Numbered from the stretch's first letter, positions 38,105 to 49,665 are shown. The stretch is DNA of 64,000 nucleotides from Burkholderiales bacterium JOSHI_001 (GCA_000244995.1 CM001438.1:3682090-3746089), one strand, 5' to 3'. The notes: generated from the sequence alone by a model not told the origin. Translations and numbers: made by a program.

Positions 38105-40068
38105 TCACCGAGGCCCATCTGGATGTAGCCGGTGGGGCAGACATCGCTGCAGATGTGGCAGCCGATGCACTTGTTGTAGTCGGTATCCACGTAGCGGCCG
38201 GTGGTGCTCTGGGCCTTTTTCACCTTGAACACCGCCGTCTGCGGGCAATAGACCACGCAGTTGTCGCACTCGAAGCACAGGCCGCAGCTCATGCAGCGCT
38301 TGGCCTCGGCCTGGGCCTGGGCCTCCAGCAGTGGCAGAAGCCGTTCCTGGAAGTTGTTCAGCGCTTCGTCGGCACTGAGCGACACCACCCGGCGCTTGAT
38401 GCGGTCGGTGTGGTTGAAATGGCCCAGGAACAGGTCCTTGTGCGGGATGACGTAGCGGTCGGATCGGTTGTCGAAATTGTGGATGGCGCCGGTGGACTTG
38501 TCGGTGCCGTGCAGCGGGGCGGTGATCTCGGTCAGCGGCAGGCCTTTTTCCACCAGCTTGCGGCGGATGTCCCAGGTGTGCACATCGATCTTCGGGCGCT
38601 TCTCCAGCGCGTCGCCGGACAGCAGGCGGTGGATGCCGTCGGCCGCGATGGCGCCTTGGCCGATGGCGGTGGTGAGCAGGTGCGGGCGGATCACGTCGCC
38701 GCCGCAGAACACGCCGGCCTGGCCCTGCACCTGGTAGTTCTTGTCCGACGCCAAGGCACCGCGGCCGTTGTTCAAGACCTCCAGGCCGGTGAAGTCCACC
38801 GCCTGGCCGATGGCCGACACGATCAGGTCGGCCGGGATGTCTTCTTCCGAACCCTCGACGTTCTTGATCTCCAGCTTGCCGCCCACCAGCCTGGCCTCGC
38901 AGCGCACCACACGCAGCGCAACAGCCCGCCCGCTGGCGTCCTTGAGCACCGCCACCGGCGCCAGGCCGCCGCGGATGGTGATGCCCTCGGACAACGCGTG
39001 CTCCACCTCGTGCTTGCTGGCCTGCATCTTTTCCATCGCGAAGACCGAGGTCAGCGTCACCTCGGCACCCTGGCGTTTGGACAACAGCGCCGCGTCGTGC
39101 GCCGCAAAACCCGCACCACCAGCGATCGACAGTTCAGGCCGGTCGCTGTCATGCACCTGGTCGATGTGGCCCAGGCGGCGCGACACGGTGGCCACGTCGA
39201 TGGAGGTGTCGCCCCCACCCACCACCACCACCCGCTTGCCCACGTGCTGCAGGCGCCCGTCGTTGAAGGCCTTCAGGAAGGCCGTGGCAGTGACCACGTT
39301 GGGCGCGTCGGCCCCGTCCACCGGCAGCGGCCGACCGCTTTGCGCGCCCAGGCCCAGGAACACGGCGTCGAAATCGGCGCGGATCTGCGCCAGCGAAATG
39401 TCGGTGCCGATGCGCACGCCGGTGCGTGCGGTGACGCCCAGGTCCAGGATGCGCTGGATCTCGGCGTCCAGCACTGGCCGCGGGGTGCGGAAACCCGGGA
39501 TGCCGTAGCGCATCATGCCGCCCAGTTCGGCGCGTTCGTCGAACAGGGTCACGGCATGGCCCTTGCGCGCCAGTTGGTAGGCCGCGGACAGGCCGGCCGG
39601 CCCGCCACCAATCACCGCCACCTTCTTGCCGGTTGGAGCCTCAGGCTGGGGGAAGGCCAGCTGGTGTTCGATGGCCCATTCGCCCAGGAAGTGCTCCACC
39701 GAGTTGATGCCGACGAAGTCTTCCACCTGGTTGCGGTTGCAGCCGCTTTCACACGGCGCGGGGCACACCCGGCCCATCACGCTGGGCAGCGGGTTGGCTT
39801 CGGTCAGGCGGCGCCAGGCGTATTCCTGCCAAGGCATGCCCGCGGGCGGCTTCTCGATGCCACGCACGATGTTGAGGTAGCCGCGGATGTCCTCGCCCGA
39901 GGGGCAACTGCCCTGGCAGGGCGGCGTGCTCTGCACGTAGGTGGGGCATTTGTGCGAGTGGTCGGCGTCAAAGATCTCCTTCTGCCAGGCCAGGGGCTTG
40001 GCGTCCCCGTCCTTGTAGCGGCGGAAGGTCAGCGGCTTGGATTCACCGGAAGTGGATTGGCTGGACAT
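38101..40068 (-). CDS. dsrL: DsrL, NAD(P)H-dependent iron-sulfur flavoprotein
   Basis: This protein has 655 residues, the length of the A. vinosum protein as I recall it. An N-terminal iron-sulfur region like GltD (CPSGEDIRGYLN, CPAPCESGCNRNQVED) precedes the FAD and NAD(P) Rossmann folds (KKVAVIGGGPAGLSAAYQLARKGH; KRVVVVGGGDTSIDVATVSRRLGH). A C-terminal two-cluster ferredoxin follows (CMSCGLCFECDNCVVYCP, CIGCHICSDVCP). It transfers electrons between DsrAB and NAD(P) in sulfur oxidation. It starts 54 bases after the SQR stop. Confidence 0.92.
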   Translation of the reverse strand: MSSQSTSGESKPLTFRRYKDGDAKPLAWQKEIFDADHSHKCPTYVQSTPPCQGSCPSGEDIRGYLNIVRGIEKPPAGMPWQEYAWRRLTEANPLPSVMGRVCPAPCESGCNRNQVEDFVGINSVEHFLGEWAIEHQLAFPQPEAPTGKKVAVIGGGPAGLSAAYQLARKGHAVTLFDERAELGGMMRYGIPGFRTPRPVLDAEIQRILDLGVTARTGVRIGTDISLAQIRADFDAVFLGLGAQSGRPLPVDGADAPNVVTATAFLKAFNDGRLQHVGKRVVVVGGGDTSIDVATVSRRLGHIDQVHDSDRPELSIAGGAGFAAHDAALLSKRQGAEVTLTSVFAMEKMQASKHEVEHALSEGITIRGGLAPVAVLKDASGRAVALRVVRCEARLVGGKLEIKNVEGSEEDIPADLIVSAIGQAVDFTGLEVLNNGRGALASDKNYQVQGQAGVFCGGDVIRPHLLTTAIGQGAIAADGIHRLLSGDALEKRPKIDVHTWDIRRKLVEKGLPLTEITAPLHGTDKSTGAIHNFDNRSDRYVIPHKDLFLGHFNHTDRIKRRVVSLSADEALNNFQERLLPLLEAQAQAEAKRCMSCGLCFECDNCVVYCPQTAVFKVKKAQSTTGRYVDTDYNKCIGCHICSDVCPTGYIQMGLGE

Positions 40069-40122
40069 GGCGTTGCGTCCTGTGCAAGAAAAGGAGGTGA
40101 GCGCGGCGTTGGAGCGCTGCGC

Positions 40123-42988
<2,866 letters not shown>

Positions 42989-43005
42989 GGCGGGTTGGGG
43001 GCGAC

Positions 43006-43734
43006 TTACTTGTCGAGGGCGGCCGCCCAGCGGGCCTGGTGCCGTGCTTCGCGCGGGTTGTCCACCTGGTTGCGCGTGGGGCTGAAGAACAGGCCCGGTG
43101 CGTGCAGCAGCTTGCTGATCGGGAACACCGCCATCAGCAGCGCCACCAGCGCCAGGTGCAGCAAGAGCAGCGGGTCGGTGGGCAGGGGCTGGATGTCCAG
43201 CCGCACCAGGCCCAGCATGAAGGCCTTCAGCGCCACGATGTCGGTGGGCGCCACGAAGCGCATGCCCAGCCCGGTCAGGCCGATGCTGATGAGCAGCGCC
43301 AGGTGCAGGTGGTCCGACGGCGTGGAGATGTAGCGCACCCGGTCCACCAGGAAACGCCGAGCCCAAAGCCCGGCCAGGCCCGCCACCATGGCAAAGCCGG
43401 CGTAGATGCCAAAGGGCTGGATGAAGACGATCACGTCGGCCACCGGCTGCTGGACGTAGCGCACATGGCGCAGCAGCACCAGCAGCAAGGCCGCATGGAA
43501 CATCCAGCCGAAGCCCCAGGTCCATTTGCTGGCCTTGAACAGGCTCTCGAAAAAGGCCACCTCGCGCGCCAGGCGCAACACCACGCCGGGCGCCGTGGTG
43601 GGCGCCGGGGTGGTGGGAATGAGCAGCGGCGCTGGCACGCGCCAGTAGCGCCCGAGCTTCAGGCCGACGCCCACGACAAGCATCGCCGTGGCCGCGTAGA
43701 ACACCGCGGCGTAGAGGACGGACAGCGCGGACAT
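43006..43734 (-). CDS. dsrM: DsrM, cytochrome b-type membrane subunit
   Basis: This 242-residue NarI-like protein has about six hydrophobic segments and His residues in membrane helices (WTWGFGWMFHAALLLVLLRHVRYV; DHLHLALLISIGLTGLGM; LLHLALVALLMAVFPISKLLHAPG). It binds haem b and exchanges electrons with quinone as partner of DsrK. It lies between dsrC and dsrK, the expected order. The sequence is shorter than some orthologues but complete. Confidence 0.9.
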   Translation of the reverse strand: MSALSVLYAAVFYAATAMLVVGVGLKLGRYWRVPAPLLIPTTPAPTTAPGVVLRLAREVAFFESLFKASKWTWGFGWMFHAALLLVLLRHVRYVQQPVADVIVFIQPFGIYAGFAMVAGLAGLWARRFLVDRVRYISTPSDHLHLALLISIGLTGLGMRFVAPTDIVALKAFMLGLVRLDIQPLPTDPLLLLHLALVALLMAVFPISKLLHAPGLFFSPTRNQVDNPREARHQARWAAALDK

Positions 43735-43774
43735 GGCCGGTGGGTGCGTGGCGTGGCGCGCGCTGCAGGCCGGG

Positions 43775-44107
43775 TCAGACGCAGCCGGTGGGCTTGGGCA
43801 GGCCGGCGATCTTGCAGGCCTGCTTGGCCGGGCCGTAGGGGAACAGTTCGTACAGGTACTTGCTGTTGCCCTTTTCTTCGCCCAGTTGCTTGCCGATGGC
43901 CTTGGTGAGCACGCGCACCGCGGGCGCGATCTGGTACTCGTTGTAGTAGTCGCGCAGGAAGTTCACCACCTCCCAGTGGCTGGGCGTCATGTCGACGTTT
44001 TCACCCTGGGCGATGACCTTGGCGATGTCCTCGTTCCACTCCGCCAGGTTCACGAGGTAGCCTTCTTCGTCGGTTTCGAAACTCTGGCCGTTCACTTCAA
44101 TGGGCAT
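43775..44107 (-). CDS. dsrC: DsrC, sulfur carrier protein
   Basis: This 110-residue protein has the mobile C-terminal arm QACKIAGLPKPTGCV with both conserved cysteines (98 and 109). It carries sulfur from DsrEFH to DsrAB and releases it to DsrMK. The gene lies between dsrH and dsrM, with the usual FPYGPAKQ block. Compare the paralogue at 48.7 kb, which lacks both cysteines. Confidence 0.95.
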   Translation of the reverse strand: MPIEVNGQSFETDEEGYLVNLAEWNEDIAKVIAQGENVDMTPSHWEVVNFLRDYYNEYQIAPAVRVLTKAIGKQLGEEKGNSKYLYELFPYGPAKQACKIAGLPKPTGCV

Positions 44108-44124
44108 GGACTTCTCCTGGGAAT

Positions 44125-44409
44125 TCAGAGCCAGCTCTGGCTCGTGGCATGTTCGGCGACGAGGTCAACGAAGCCGGCGTAGTCGATCAGGGTGATGCCC
44201 GGGGCCGCCCGGTCCGACAGGCCACGGGCCTTCAGGTCCGGCGCCAGGGCATACACCTTCAGGCGCTGGGTGGCCTGCACCAGGACCGACCCGATGGCGG
44301 CGTAGACACCGTCTTCGATCAGCAACAGGGCCTGCCCATCCTGGGCGACCCGCAGGCAACTGGCCAGCGACGTGCGCTCGGCCGGGCTCTTGTTCACGAT
44401 GTGCAGCAT
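44125..44409 (-). CDS. dsrH: DsrH, sulfur transferase subunit
   Basis: This 94-residue member of the DsrH/TusB family (MLHIVNKSPAERTSLASCLRVAQDGQALLLIEDGVYAAIG) has Cys18 where the family usually has a cysteine. It forms the DsrE2F2H2 hexamer that hands sulfur to DsrC. It starts 10 bases after the dsrF stop and ends just upstream of dsrC. Confidence 0.92.
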   Translation of the reverse strand: MLHIVNKSPAERTSLASCLRVAQDGQALLLIEDGVYAAIGSVLVQATQRLKVYALAPDLKARGLSDRAAPGITLIDYAGFVDLVAEHATSQSWL

Positions 44410-44419
44410 GGTGGTTCCT

Positions 44420-44776
44420 TCAGAAGCTGAGCACCACGTCCTGCTCGGCCATCAGGGCGCCCACTTCGGCAGAGGACAGCAGCTTCACGTCCACCAGCAG
44501 GTCGTCTTCGCTCAGGCCCCGGGCCTGCAGCGATTCGCGCTCGACATAAAGCTTTTCCACGTCGTAGCCGTCCAGCGCACGGTAGGTCTTGCTGTGGTTC
44601 TTGATGCCGATACCGGCCGTGTCCTGGCCTTTCATCAGCTCATAGACACCGTCGTCCATGAACACCAGGCTCACGTCCTGGTCGAAGGTGGCGGCGATCA
44701 GCACCACCTCCAGGCTTTCCAGCGCGTAGATGGTGCCGTAGGGGGCCTTGCGGTTGAGGAACATGAATTTCTTCAT
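44420..44776 (-). CDS. dsrF: DsrF, structural subunit of DsrEFH
   Basis: This 118-residue DsrE/DsrF-like protein (MKKFMFLNRKAPYGTIYALESLEVVLIAATFDQDVSLVFMDDGVYEL) contains no cysteine, consistent with a structural role alongside the catalytic DsrE. It is homologous to TusC. It lies one base from the dsrE stop. Confidence 0.92.
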   Translation of the reverse strand: MKKFMFLNRKAPYGTIYALESLEVVLIAATFDQDVSLVFMDDGVYELMKGQDTAGIGIKNHSKTYRALDGYDVEKLYVERESLQARGLSEDDLLVDVKLLSSAEVGALMAEQDVVLSF

Positions 44777-44777
44777 C

Positions 44778-45137
44778 TCAATCCCCGAAGGTCACGGTGC
44801 GGTCGCTCTTGATGCCACCGTCCACCAACTGTCCCAGCCCTGAAATGCGGAAACCCGGCGCCAGCACCTCGTCCTTGATGCCGCGGCGCAGCGCCGCGGC
44901 CACGCACACCACCAGGTCCACGTTGTGCTCGGATTTCAGCTTGGACCAGCGGTTGACGATGTGCCGGTCGTCCTGCGGCGGCTCGGTCAGCTTGGTCGCG
45001 TTGTAGACACCGTCGTGGTAGAAAAACACGCGCATCACCTCGTGGCCCTTGGCAAGGGCCGCGTTGGCGAAGTTCCAGGCGCTGTCGCTTGCCTGGTGGG
45101 TGTAAGGCCCTTCGCTGACCAGCAGATTGAACTTCAT
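44778..45137 (-). CDS. dsrE: DsrE, catalytic sulfur-binding subunit of DsrEFH
   Basis: This 119-residue protein belongs to the DsrE/TusD family. Cys78 (VDLVVCVAAALRRGI) matches the catalytic cysteine that carries a persulfide in the A. vinosum protein. It passes sulfur to DsrC. It starts 16 bases after the dsrB stop and is followed by dsrF and dsrH as a tight block. Confidence 0.93.
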   Translation of the reverse strand: MKFNLLVSEGPYTHQASDSAWNFANAALAKGHEVMRVFFYHDGVYNATKLTEPPQDDRHIVNRWSKLKSEHNVDLVVCVAAALRRGIKDEVLAPGFRISGLGQLVDGGIKSDRTVTFGD

Positions 45138-45153
45138 GGTCGTGTCGCCCCGT

Positions 45154-46221
45154 TCAGAACCGGATGTGGGTCGACGCGTTCAGGTTCTGGCGTGAACCGC
45201 GCCAGTCGTCGATCAGGTACTTGGTGAAGGGCAGGTCGCACTTCTCGAAGAAGCGCGGCCAGCCGATGCGCTCGATCCAGTCGCTCAAGCGCTCCCAGCT
45301 GCGCGCGTCGTTCTTGTAGACGTGCAGGATGCGCTTGACCACGGCGCTGACCTCGGTCCAGCGCGGTGGGTTGTTGGGCAGGCCGCTGGCCACCATCTTC
45401 ATGAAGGTGGGCTTGCCGCGGGCGTTGCTGTTCTTGCCGCCCACCCAGATGGCCAGCTTGCTGTGTTCGGGATCGTTGATCTGCATCGGAGGGCACGGTG
45501 GGTAGCAGGCGCCGCAGCAGATGCACTTCTTCTCGTCCACCTCCAGGCTGGGCTTGCCGTTCACCAGTGCCGGGCGGATGGCCGCCACCGGGCAGCGCGC
45601 CACCACGGCCGGGCGCTCGCAGACATTGGCCACCAGGTCGTGGTTGATCTTGGGCGGCTTGGTGTGCTGCACGATGATGGCGATGTCGGCCTGGCCACCG
45701 CAGTTGATTTCGCAACAGCTGGTGGACAGGTGCACCCGGTTGGGCATTTCTTCGCGGATGAACTCCTCGTGCAGTTCGTCCATCAGCGCCTTCACCGCGC
45801 CAGACGCGTCGGTGCCCGGGATGTCGCAGTGCAGCCAGCCCTGGGTGTGCGCGATCATGCTCACCGAGTTGCCGGTGCCGCCCACCGGGAAGCCACTGCC
45901 CTGCAGGGCTTCGATCAGCGGCGCCACCTTGTTGGGGTCGCTGACCATGAACTCGATGTTCGATCGGATGGTGAAGCGCACATGCCCTTCGGCAAAGGTG
46001 TCGGCGATGTCGCAGAGCTTGCGGATGGTGTGCACGTCCATCTGCCGCTGGGTGCCGGCACGCACGCTCCACACTTCTTCGCCCGAGTGGGACACGTGGT
46101 GCAGCACGCCCGGCCGGGGCCGGTCGTGGTACTTCCAGTTGCCATAGTTCTTCAGCAGCGTGGGGTGCAGGAAGGGCTTGTTGTCCGGGGCGCCGCTTTC
46201 AATGGGGGCTCGATTTGCCAT
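45154..46221 (-). CDS. dsrB: DsrB, beta subunit of reverse dissimilatory sulfite reductase
   Basis: This 355-residue protein has the sirohaem/[4Fe-4S] ligand block HLSTSCCEINCGGQADIAII and an inserted ferredoxin domain (CICCGACYPPCPPM). With DsrA it forms the DsrA2B2 enzyme, which here oxidises DsrC-bound sulfane sulfur to sulfite. The oxidative direction is inferred from the absence of dsrD and the presence of dsrEFH and dsrL. GGGAGA precedes the ATG; the dsrA stop is 14 bases upstream. Confidence 0.95.
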   Translation of the reverse strand: MANRAPIESGAPDNKPFLHPTLLKNYGNWKYHDRPRPGVLHHVSHSGEEVWSVRAGTQRQMDVHTIRKLCDIADTFAEGHVRFTIRSNIEFMVSDPNKVAPLIEALQGSGFPVGGTGNSVSMIAHTQGWLHCDIPGTDASGAVKALMDELHEEFIREEMPNRVHLSTSCCEINCGGQADIAIIVQHTKPPKINHDLVANVCERPAVVARCPVAAIRPALVNGKPSLEVDEKKCICCGACYPPCPPMQINDPEHSKLAIWVGGKNSNARGKPTFMKMVASGLPNNPPRWTEVSAVVKRILHVYKNDARSWERLSDWIERIGWPRFFEKCDLPFTKYLIDDWRGSRQNLNASTHIRF

Positions 46222-46235
46222 GTTCGTGTCTCCCT

Positions 46236-47531
46236 TCAGGCGGCCTTCTTCTTGGCGTTGATCTTTTCCACTTCCTCGTCCCAGCCGTCGGTGCGCACGT
46301 AGGGGTTGGTGCGGGGGCTGGACACCATGTTCGGATCGATCTCGACGTCGATGCCTTCCAGGAAGTTCACCAGACCGATGCGTTCGATCATTTCGCCGGT
46401 GCGTTCATGTTCCAGCGCGTTCTCGGCGAAGAAGTCGATGACGCGCTGTCCCAGGTCCACCAGCTTGTCGTAGTCCTCCTGGGTCTTCAGCGGCAGGAAG
46501 GGCACGACCACGGTGCCCATCAGGTCGCCGATCTTCAGGGTGCGCTTGCCGCCCACCAGGATGGTGGCGCCGGTGTCGGTGCCCTTGGCCAGGGCGCCGG
46601 TCATCACATTGATGCAATGCATGCAGCGCACGCAATCGGCGTTGTCGATCTCCAGCGCATGGCTGTCGCTGAGCTTCACGCTGGAGATCTTGTCGCCCGT
46701 GCGGACGTCCTTCACTTCTTTCAGCTGGATGGCCTTGGTGGGGCAGCGCGCCACCACGTTGTTCACCAGCTCGTTCATGCCGTGGCCTTCGAACCACCGG
46801 CGGGCCAGCGTCTCGTCGGTGCGGATGTTGTCGCGCCAGGTGCCGATGACGGCCATGTCGGCACGCTGGATGCTGTTCATGCAGTCGTTGGGGCAGCCGC
46901 TGAACTTGAACTTGAACTTGTAGGGCAGCGCCGGGCGGTGGATGTCGTCCACGAAGGTGTTGATCACCTGGCGGTGCGCCTTGGCTTCGTCGTAGCAGCT
47001 TTGTTCGCAGCGCGCCGCGCCCACGCAGCTCATGCTGGTGCGCACCGCGGGGCCGGCACCACCCAGGTCGAAACCCAGTTCGTTCAACTCGTCGAAGGCG
47101 TCCTGCACCTTGTCGGTCTTGGCGCCCTGGAACATGATGTCGCCGCTCTGGCCGTGCAAGGCGATCAGGCCCGAGCCGTGCTTTTCCCAGATGTCGCACA
47201 TCTTGCGCAGAACGTCGCTGGTGTAGTGCATGCCCGGCGGCGGCTGGATGCGCAGGGTGTGGAACTCGGCGGCATCGGGGTAGACCGGGGCGCCCTTGTC
47301 GTCCTTCAGTTCGGTGAAGCGCGGGATCACCCCGCCGCCGTAGCCGAACACACCCACGGTGCCGCCCTTCCAGTAGCCCTTCTTGGTGCGGTAGCTGGTC
47401 TCCAGCGTGCCCAGGATGTCGACCATGTAGTCCTTGTCCTGGGCCAGGCGCTTCAGTCCCGTGACGAAGCTGGGCCAGGGGCCGGTCTCCAGCTCATCGA
47501 GCATGGGCGTTTCATGCATCTTCTTGGCCAT
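46236..47531 (-). CDS. dsrA: DsrA, alpha subunit of reverse dissimilatory sulfite reductase
   Basis: This 431-residue protein has the cysteine blocks CVGAARCEQSCYDEA and GCPNDCMNSIQRAD for sirohaem-[4Fe-4S], and a ferredoxin insert (CVRCMHCINVMTGALAKG). Substrate-binding basic residues are expected near FGYGGGVIPR. It starts MAKKMHETPMLDELE at 47531 with an AGGAGAC ribosome site; an upstream in-frame Met lies in a non-conserved extension. It is the first gene of the dsr operon. Confidence 0.95.
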   Translation of the reverse strand: MAKKMHETPMLDELETGPWPSFVTGLKRLAQDKDYMVDILGTLETSYRTKKGYWKGGTVGVFGYGGGVIPRFTELKDDKGAPVYPDAAEFHTLRIQPPPGMHYTSDVLRKMCDIWEKHGSGLIALHGQSGDIMFQGAKTDKVQDAFDELNELGFDLGGAGPAVRTSMSCVGAARCEQSCYDEAKAHRQVINTFVDDIHRPALPYKFKFKFSGCPNDCMNSIQRADMAVIGTWRDNIRTDETLARRWFEGHGMNELVNNVVARCPTKAIQLKEVKDVRTGDKISSVKLSDSHALEIDNADCVRCMHCINVMTGALAKGTDTGATILVGGKRTLKIGDLMGTVVVPFLPLKTQEDYDKLVDLGQRVIDFFAENALEHERTGEMIERIGLVNFLEGIDVEIDPNMVSSPRTNPYVRTDGWDEEVEKINAKKKAA

Positions 47532-47666
47532 GGACCTTGTCTCCTTGTGCATGGCGCCCGCCGGTGACGGGCTTCGGACTCTGGGGGCGGATGCTAGGGG
47601 CCGAGGCCCAATGCACGCCATCACTCCGTTTGCTAGGCGACGATAGATCGCAGGGGGTGCTTGCGC

Positions 47667-47684
47667 ATTACCCAAAGGGGGTAT
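47667..47684. promoter_or_regulatory. Palindromic TACCC-N5-GGGTA element in the dsrA upstream region
   Basis: The 280-base gap between dsrA and the divergent gene holds the inverted repeat TACCC-AAAGG-GGGTA (47669-47683), 137 bases upstream of dsrA. Similar ATACC/GGTA-type repeats lie upstream of hynD (31167-31182) and tusA/soxY (55255-55269, 55330-55347). A regulatory role is inferred. I see no convincing -35/-10 pair in this gap. Confidence 0.35.
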
Positions 47685-47811
47685 CCAGCGCTCCTCCCGA
47701 CCGGGTATGGACGCTCCCGGCACGCTGCGCGCTCAATCTCGCCCCAGGCCACCTGGGTCTGGAAAAGCCCTGCCCCGCCATGTCCCCTCGCCCCTTCAAC
47801 CGGTTGACGCC

Positions 47812-48039
47812 ATGAGCCGAGTCACCTCGCTGGCCAAGCTGCACGTGCCGCTGGGCGGGCAGGATGTGGAGTTGCAGGAGATCGACTTCGACGTGGGCGA
47901 AGGCGCCCTGCCCCTGCTGCGCACCCGCATCCGCGAAGGCAAGCGCTTCACCGTCTTCGACATCGACCCCGCCAGCGCCCGCGCCTGGGGTGAAGCCCTG
48001 CTGGCCTGGGCCAGCCGCCGGGAAGCACCCGATGCTTGA
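47812..48039 (+). CDS. Small uncharacterised protein (75 aa)
   Basis: This 75-residue soluble protein (MSRVTSLAKLHVPLGGQDVELQEIDFDVGEGALPLLRTRIREGKRFTVFDIDPASARAWGEALLAWA) resembles no family I know. It is basic-acidic mixed, without signal or TM segments. It is the first gene of the eight-gene plus-strand string divergent from dsrA and overlaps the next gene by 8 bases. The ATG at 47812 is chosen because the conserved-looking part starts there; upstream codons are unsupported. Confidence 0.65.
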   Translation: MSRVTSLAKLHVPLGGQDVELQEIDFDVGEGALPLLRTRIREGKRFTVFDIDPASARAWGEALLAWASRREAPDA

Positions 48040-48670
48040 GACCGAAGACGCGCTGGCCCTGGCCACCCAGGTGGACCTGGTGTTCCCGCTGGCCGGCCGC
48101 ACGCTGCCGCGTGACCACCGCCTGGCCCTGGCGCAGGCGCTGGAAGCCGCCGCGCCCTGGCTGAACAGCGAGCCCGCCATCGGCCTGCACCCGGTGAACC
48201 TGGTGCAGGGCGGCAGCGAACCCGCGCTGCTGTCGGCCCGCGCTCGCCTGCTGGTGCGCTTGCCGCGCCAGCGCGTGGCAGCGCTGTCGGCCCTGCAGGG
48301 CCTCAGCCTGGACGTGGCCGGCCACCCGGTGAACCTGGGCGCGCCCCATGCCCGCGAACTGCTGCCGCATGGCACGCTCTACGCCCACCTGGTGGCTGCC
48401 GACGGGGAGGACGAAGCCGCCTTCCTGGCCGCGGTGGGCAACGAACTGGACGCGCTTGACGCGCGCTGCCAGCGCATCTGCGGCCGGCGCCATCAGATCC
48501 GCGCCACGACCGATGCCGGCGCGCCCTGGCTCACGGGCTTCAGCCTGATGCTGCACGGATTGACACCCCCCGCCTCGCTGCGGGTGCTGGAAGCGGGCCT
48601 GGGCGCACACCGCCGCCTGGGCTGCGGCCTGTTCGTGCCGCACCGCTCGGCGGCCGCGGTGGGCAGCTAG
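48032..48670 (+). CDS. Stand-alone Cas6/Cmx6-like protein (type I-MYXAN family)
   Basis: This 212-residue protein has the layout of the Cas6/Cmx6 family. It has VDLVFPLAGRTLPRDHRLALAQALEAAAPWL near the N-terminus, a middle segment ARELLPHGTLYAHLV, and the C-terminal glycine-rich block SLRVLEAGLGAHRRLGCGLFVPHRS. Cas6 proteins process CRISPR RNA, but no other cas gene and no repeat array is visible here. It overlaps the previous gene by 8 bases and precedes the rspA gene by 32 bases, so a role outside CRISPR is likely. The family call is from motif memory. Confidence 0.72.
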   Translation: MLETEDALALATQVDLVFPLAGRTLPRDHRLALAQALEAAAPWLNSEPAIGLHPVNLVQGGSEPALLSARARLLVRLPRQRVAALSALQGLSLDVAGHPVNLGAPHARELLPHGTLYAHLVAADGEDEAAFLAAVGNELDALDARCQRICGRRHQIRATTDAGAPWLTGFSLMLHGLTPPASLRVLEAGLGAHRRLGCGLFVPHRSAAAVGS

Positions 48671-48702
48671 CTTTCATTTCAGGAGACCAGGAGACACACC
48701 GC

Positions 48703-49032
48703 ATGGGCTACACCGTCAACGGCACCGAACTGGACACCGACGCCGAGGGCTACCTGCTGGAGCCCGACTACGGCGACGAGGTGGTGAAAGTGATCGCCGC
48801 AGCCGAGGGCATCACGCTGAGTGAAGACCACTGGAAGGTGGTGGCCTACCTGCGCGACGAATACCGCGAAAACGGCCACACGCCCAACTTCCGCAACCTG
48901 CTCAAGGGGTTGGAGGACGTCCTGCCCGGCTGCGACAGCAAGAGCCTGTACGCGCTGTTCCCCACCGGCCCGGCCAAACAGGGCGCCAAGGTGGCCGGGT
49001 TGCCGCAACCCCTGGGCAAGGGCGGCTACTGA
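48703..49032 (+). CDS. rspA: RspA-type DsrC/TusE paralogue lacking both C-terminal cysteines
   Basis: This 109-residue protein aligns along its length with DsrC of the dsr operon (VNGTELDTDAEGYLLEPDYGDEVVKVIAAAEGITLSEDHWKVVAYLRDEYRENG). Its arm reads KQGAKVAGLPQPLGKGGY, without either cysteine. DsrC-family members with no arm cysteine have been called RspA and proposed as regulatory. The only Cys is 77. It cannot carry sulfur the way DsrC does. It is the third gene of the plus-strand string, with an AGGAGA ribosome site. Confidence 0.82.
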   Translation: MGYTVNGTELDTDAEGYLLEPDYGDEVVKVIAAAEGITLSEDHWKVVAYLRDEYRENGHTPNFRNLLKGLEDVLPGCDSKSLYALFPTGPAKQGAKVAGLPQPLGKGGY

Positions 49033-49047
49033 CCCGCGGGCTGCGCC

Positions 49048-49665
49048 ATGGCCACCACGCTGCGCCTGAAGACCCACTGGCACCAGCCCGGCACGCCCAA
49101 GAGCGCTGGGCAGACGGCCAGTGCCATCGCCTTCATGGTGTGGCGCATCGCGCGCCAGCTGATCGACCGGCTGCGGGCGGCCGGCTTCGACGTGGAGCCC
49201 GGGCCCATGTACTTCGGCGTGCTGCGCGAGACCCTGGTCTTCCTGGCCCAGGTGGCCGACCGCCTGGCCTGGCTGCAACTGTCGCCCGAAGGCCGCGCCG
49301 ATTTCACCGCCGCACTGGTGCGGCGCCTGGCCGGGTTGCTGGACGAGAACGAAACCGACCTGCTGGGCCCGCCGCCGGCCGGTGAGGCCCCCTGGCGCGA
49401 CCGCTTCATCGACCAGTTCAACACCCTGAGCGACCACTACGCCGACTTCGGCTTCAACGCCCAGGACGGGCCGGATTTCGGCTTCAGCCGCTACCACGGC
49501 AGCAGGCTGGAACCCCTGCTGCCCGAGAAGGACCGCCGTTGGGTGCTGGACCAGGTGATGGCGGTTGAATCGCCCGACGCGGTGGCCCTGGTGAAAAAGG
49601 CCATGCAGGGCGTGTTCTCGCAGGAACGCGGCCCGCGCCGCAACCCGGTGCTGGGGGGCGAATGA
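49048..49665 (+). CDS. Conserved-looking hypothetical protein (205 aa)
   Basis: This 205-residue soluble, mostly helical protein ([75 protein letters not shown]) has no motif I recognise, signal or TM segment. No cysteine is present. It lies 15 bases after rspA, and its stop overlaps the dioxygenase start (ATGA), so it is translated with both. Confidence 0.65.
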   Translation: MATTLRLKTHWHQPGTPKSAGQTASAIAFMVWRIARQLIDRLRAAGFDVEPGPMYFGVLRETLVFLAQVADRLAWLQLSPEGRADFTAALVRRLAGLLDENETDLLGPPPAGEAPWRDRFIDQFNTLSDHYADFGFNAQDGPDFGFSRYHGSRLEPLLPEKDRRWVLDQVMAVESPDAVALVKKAMQGVFSQERGPRRNPVLGGE

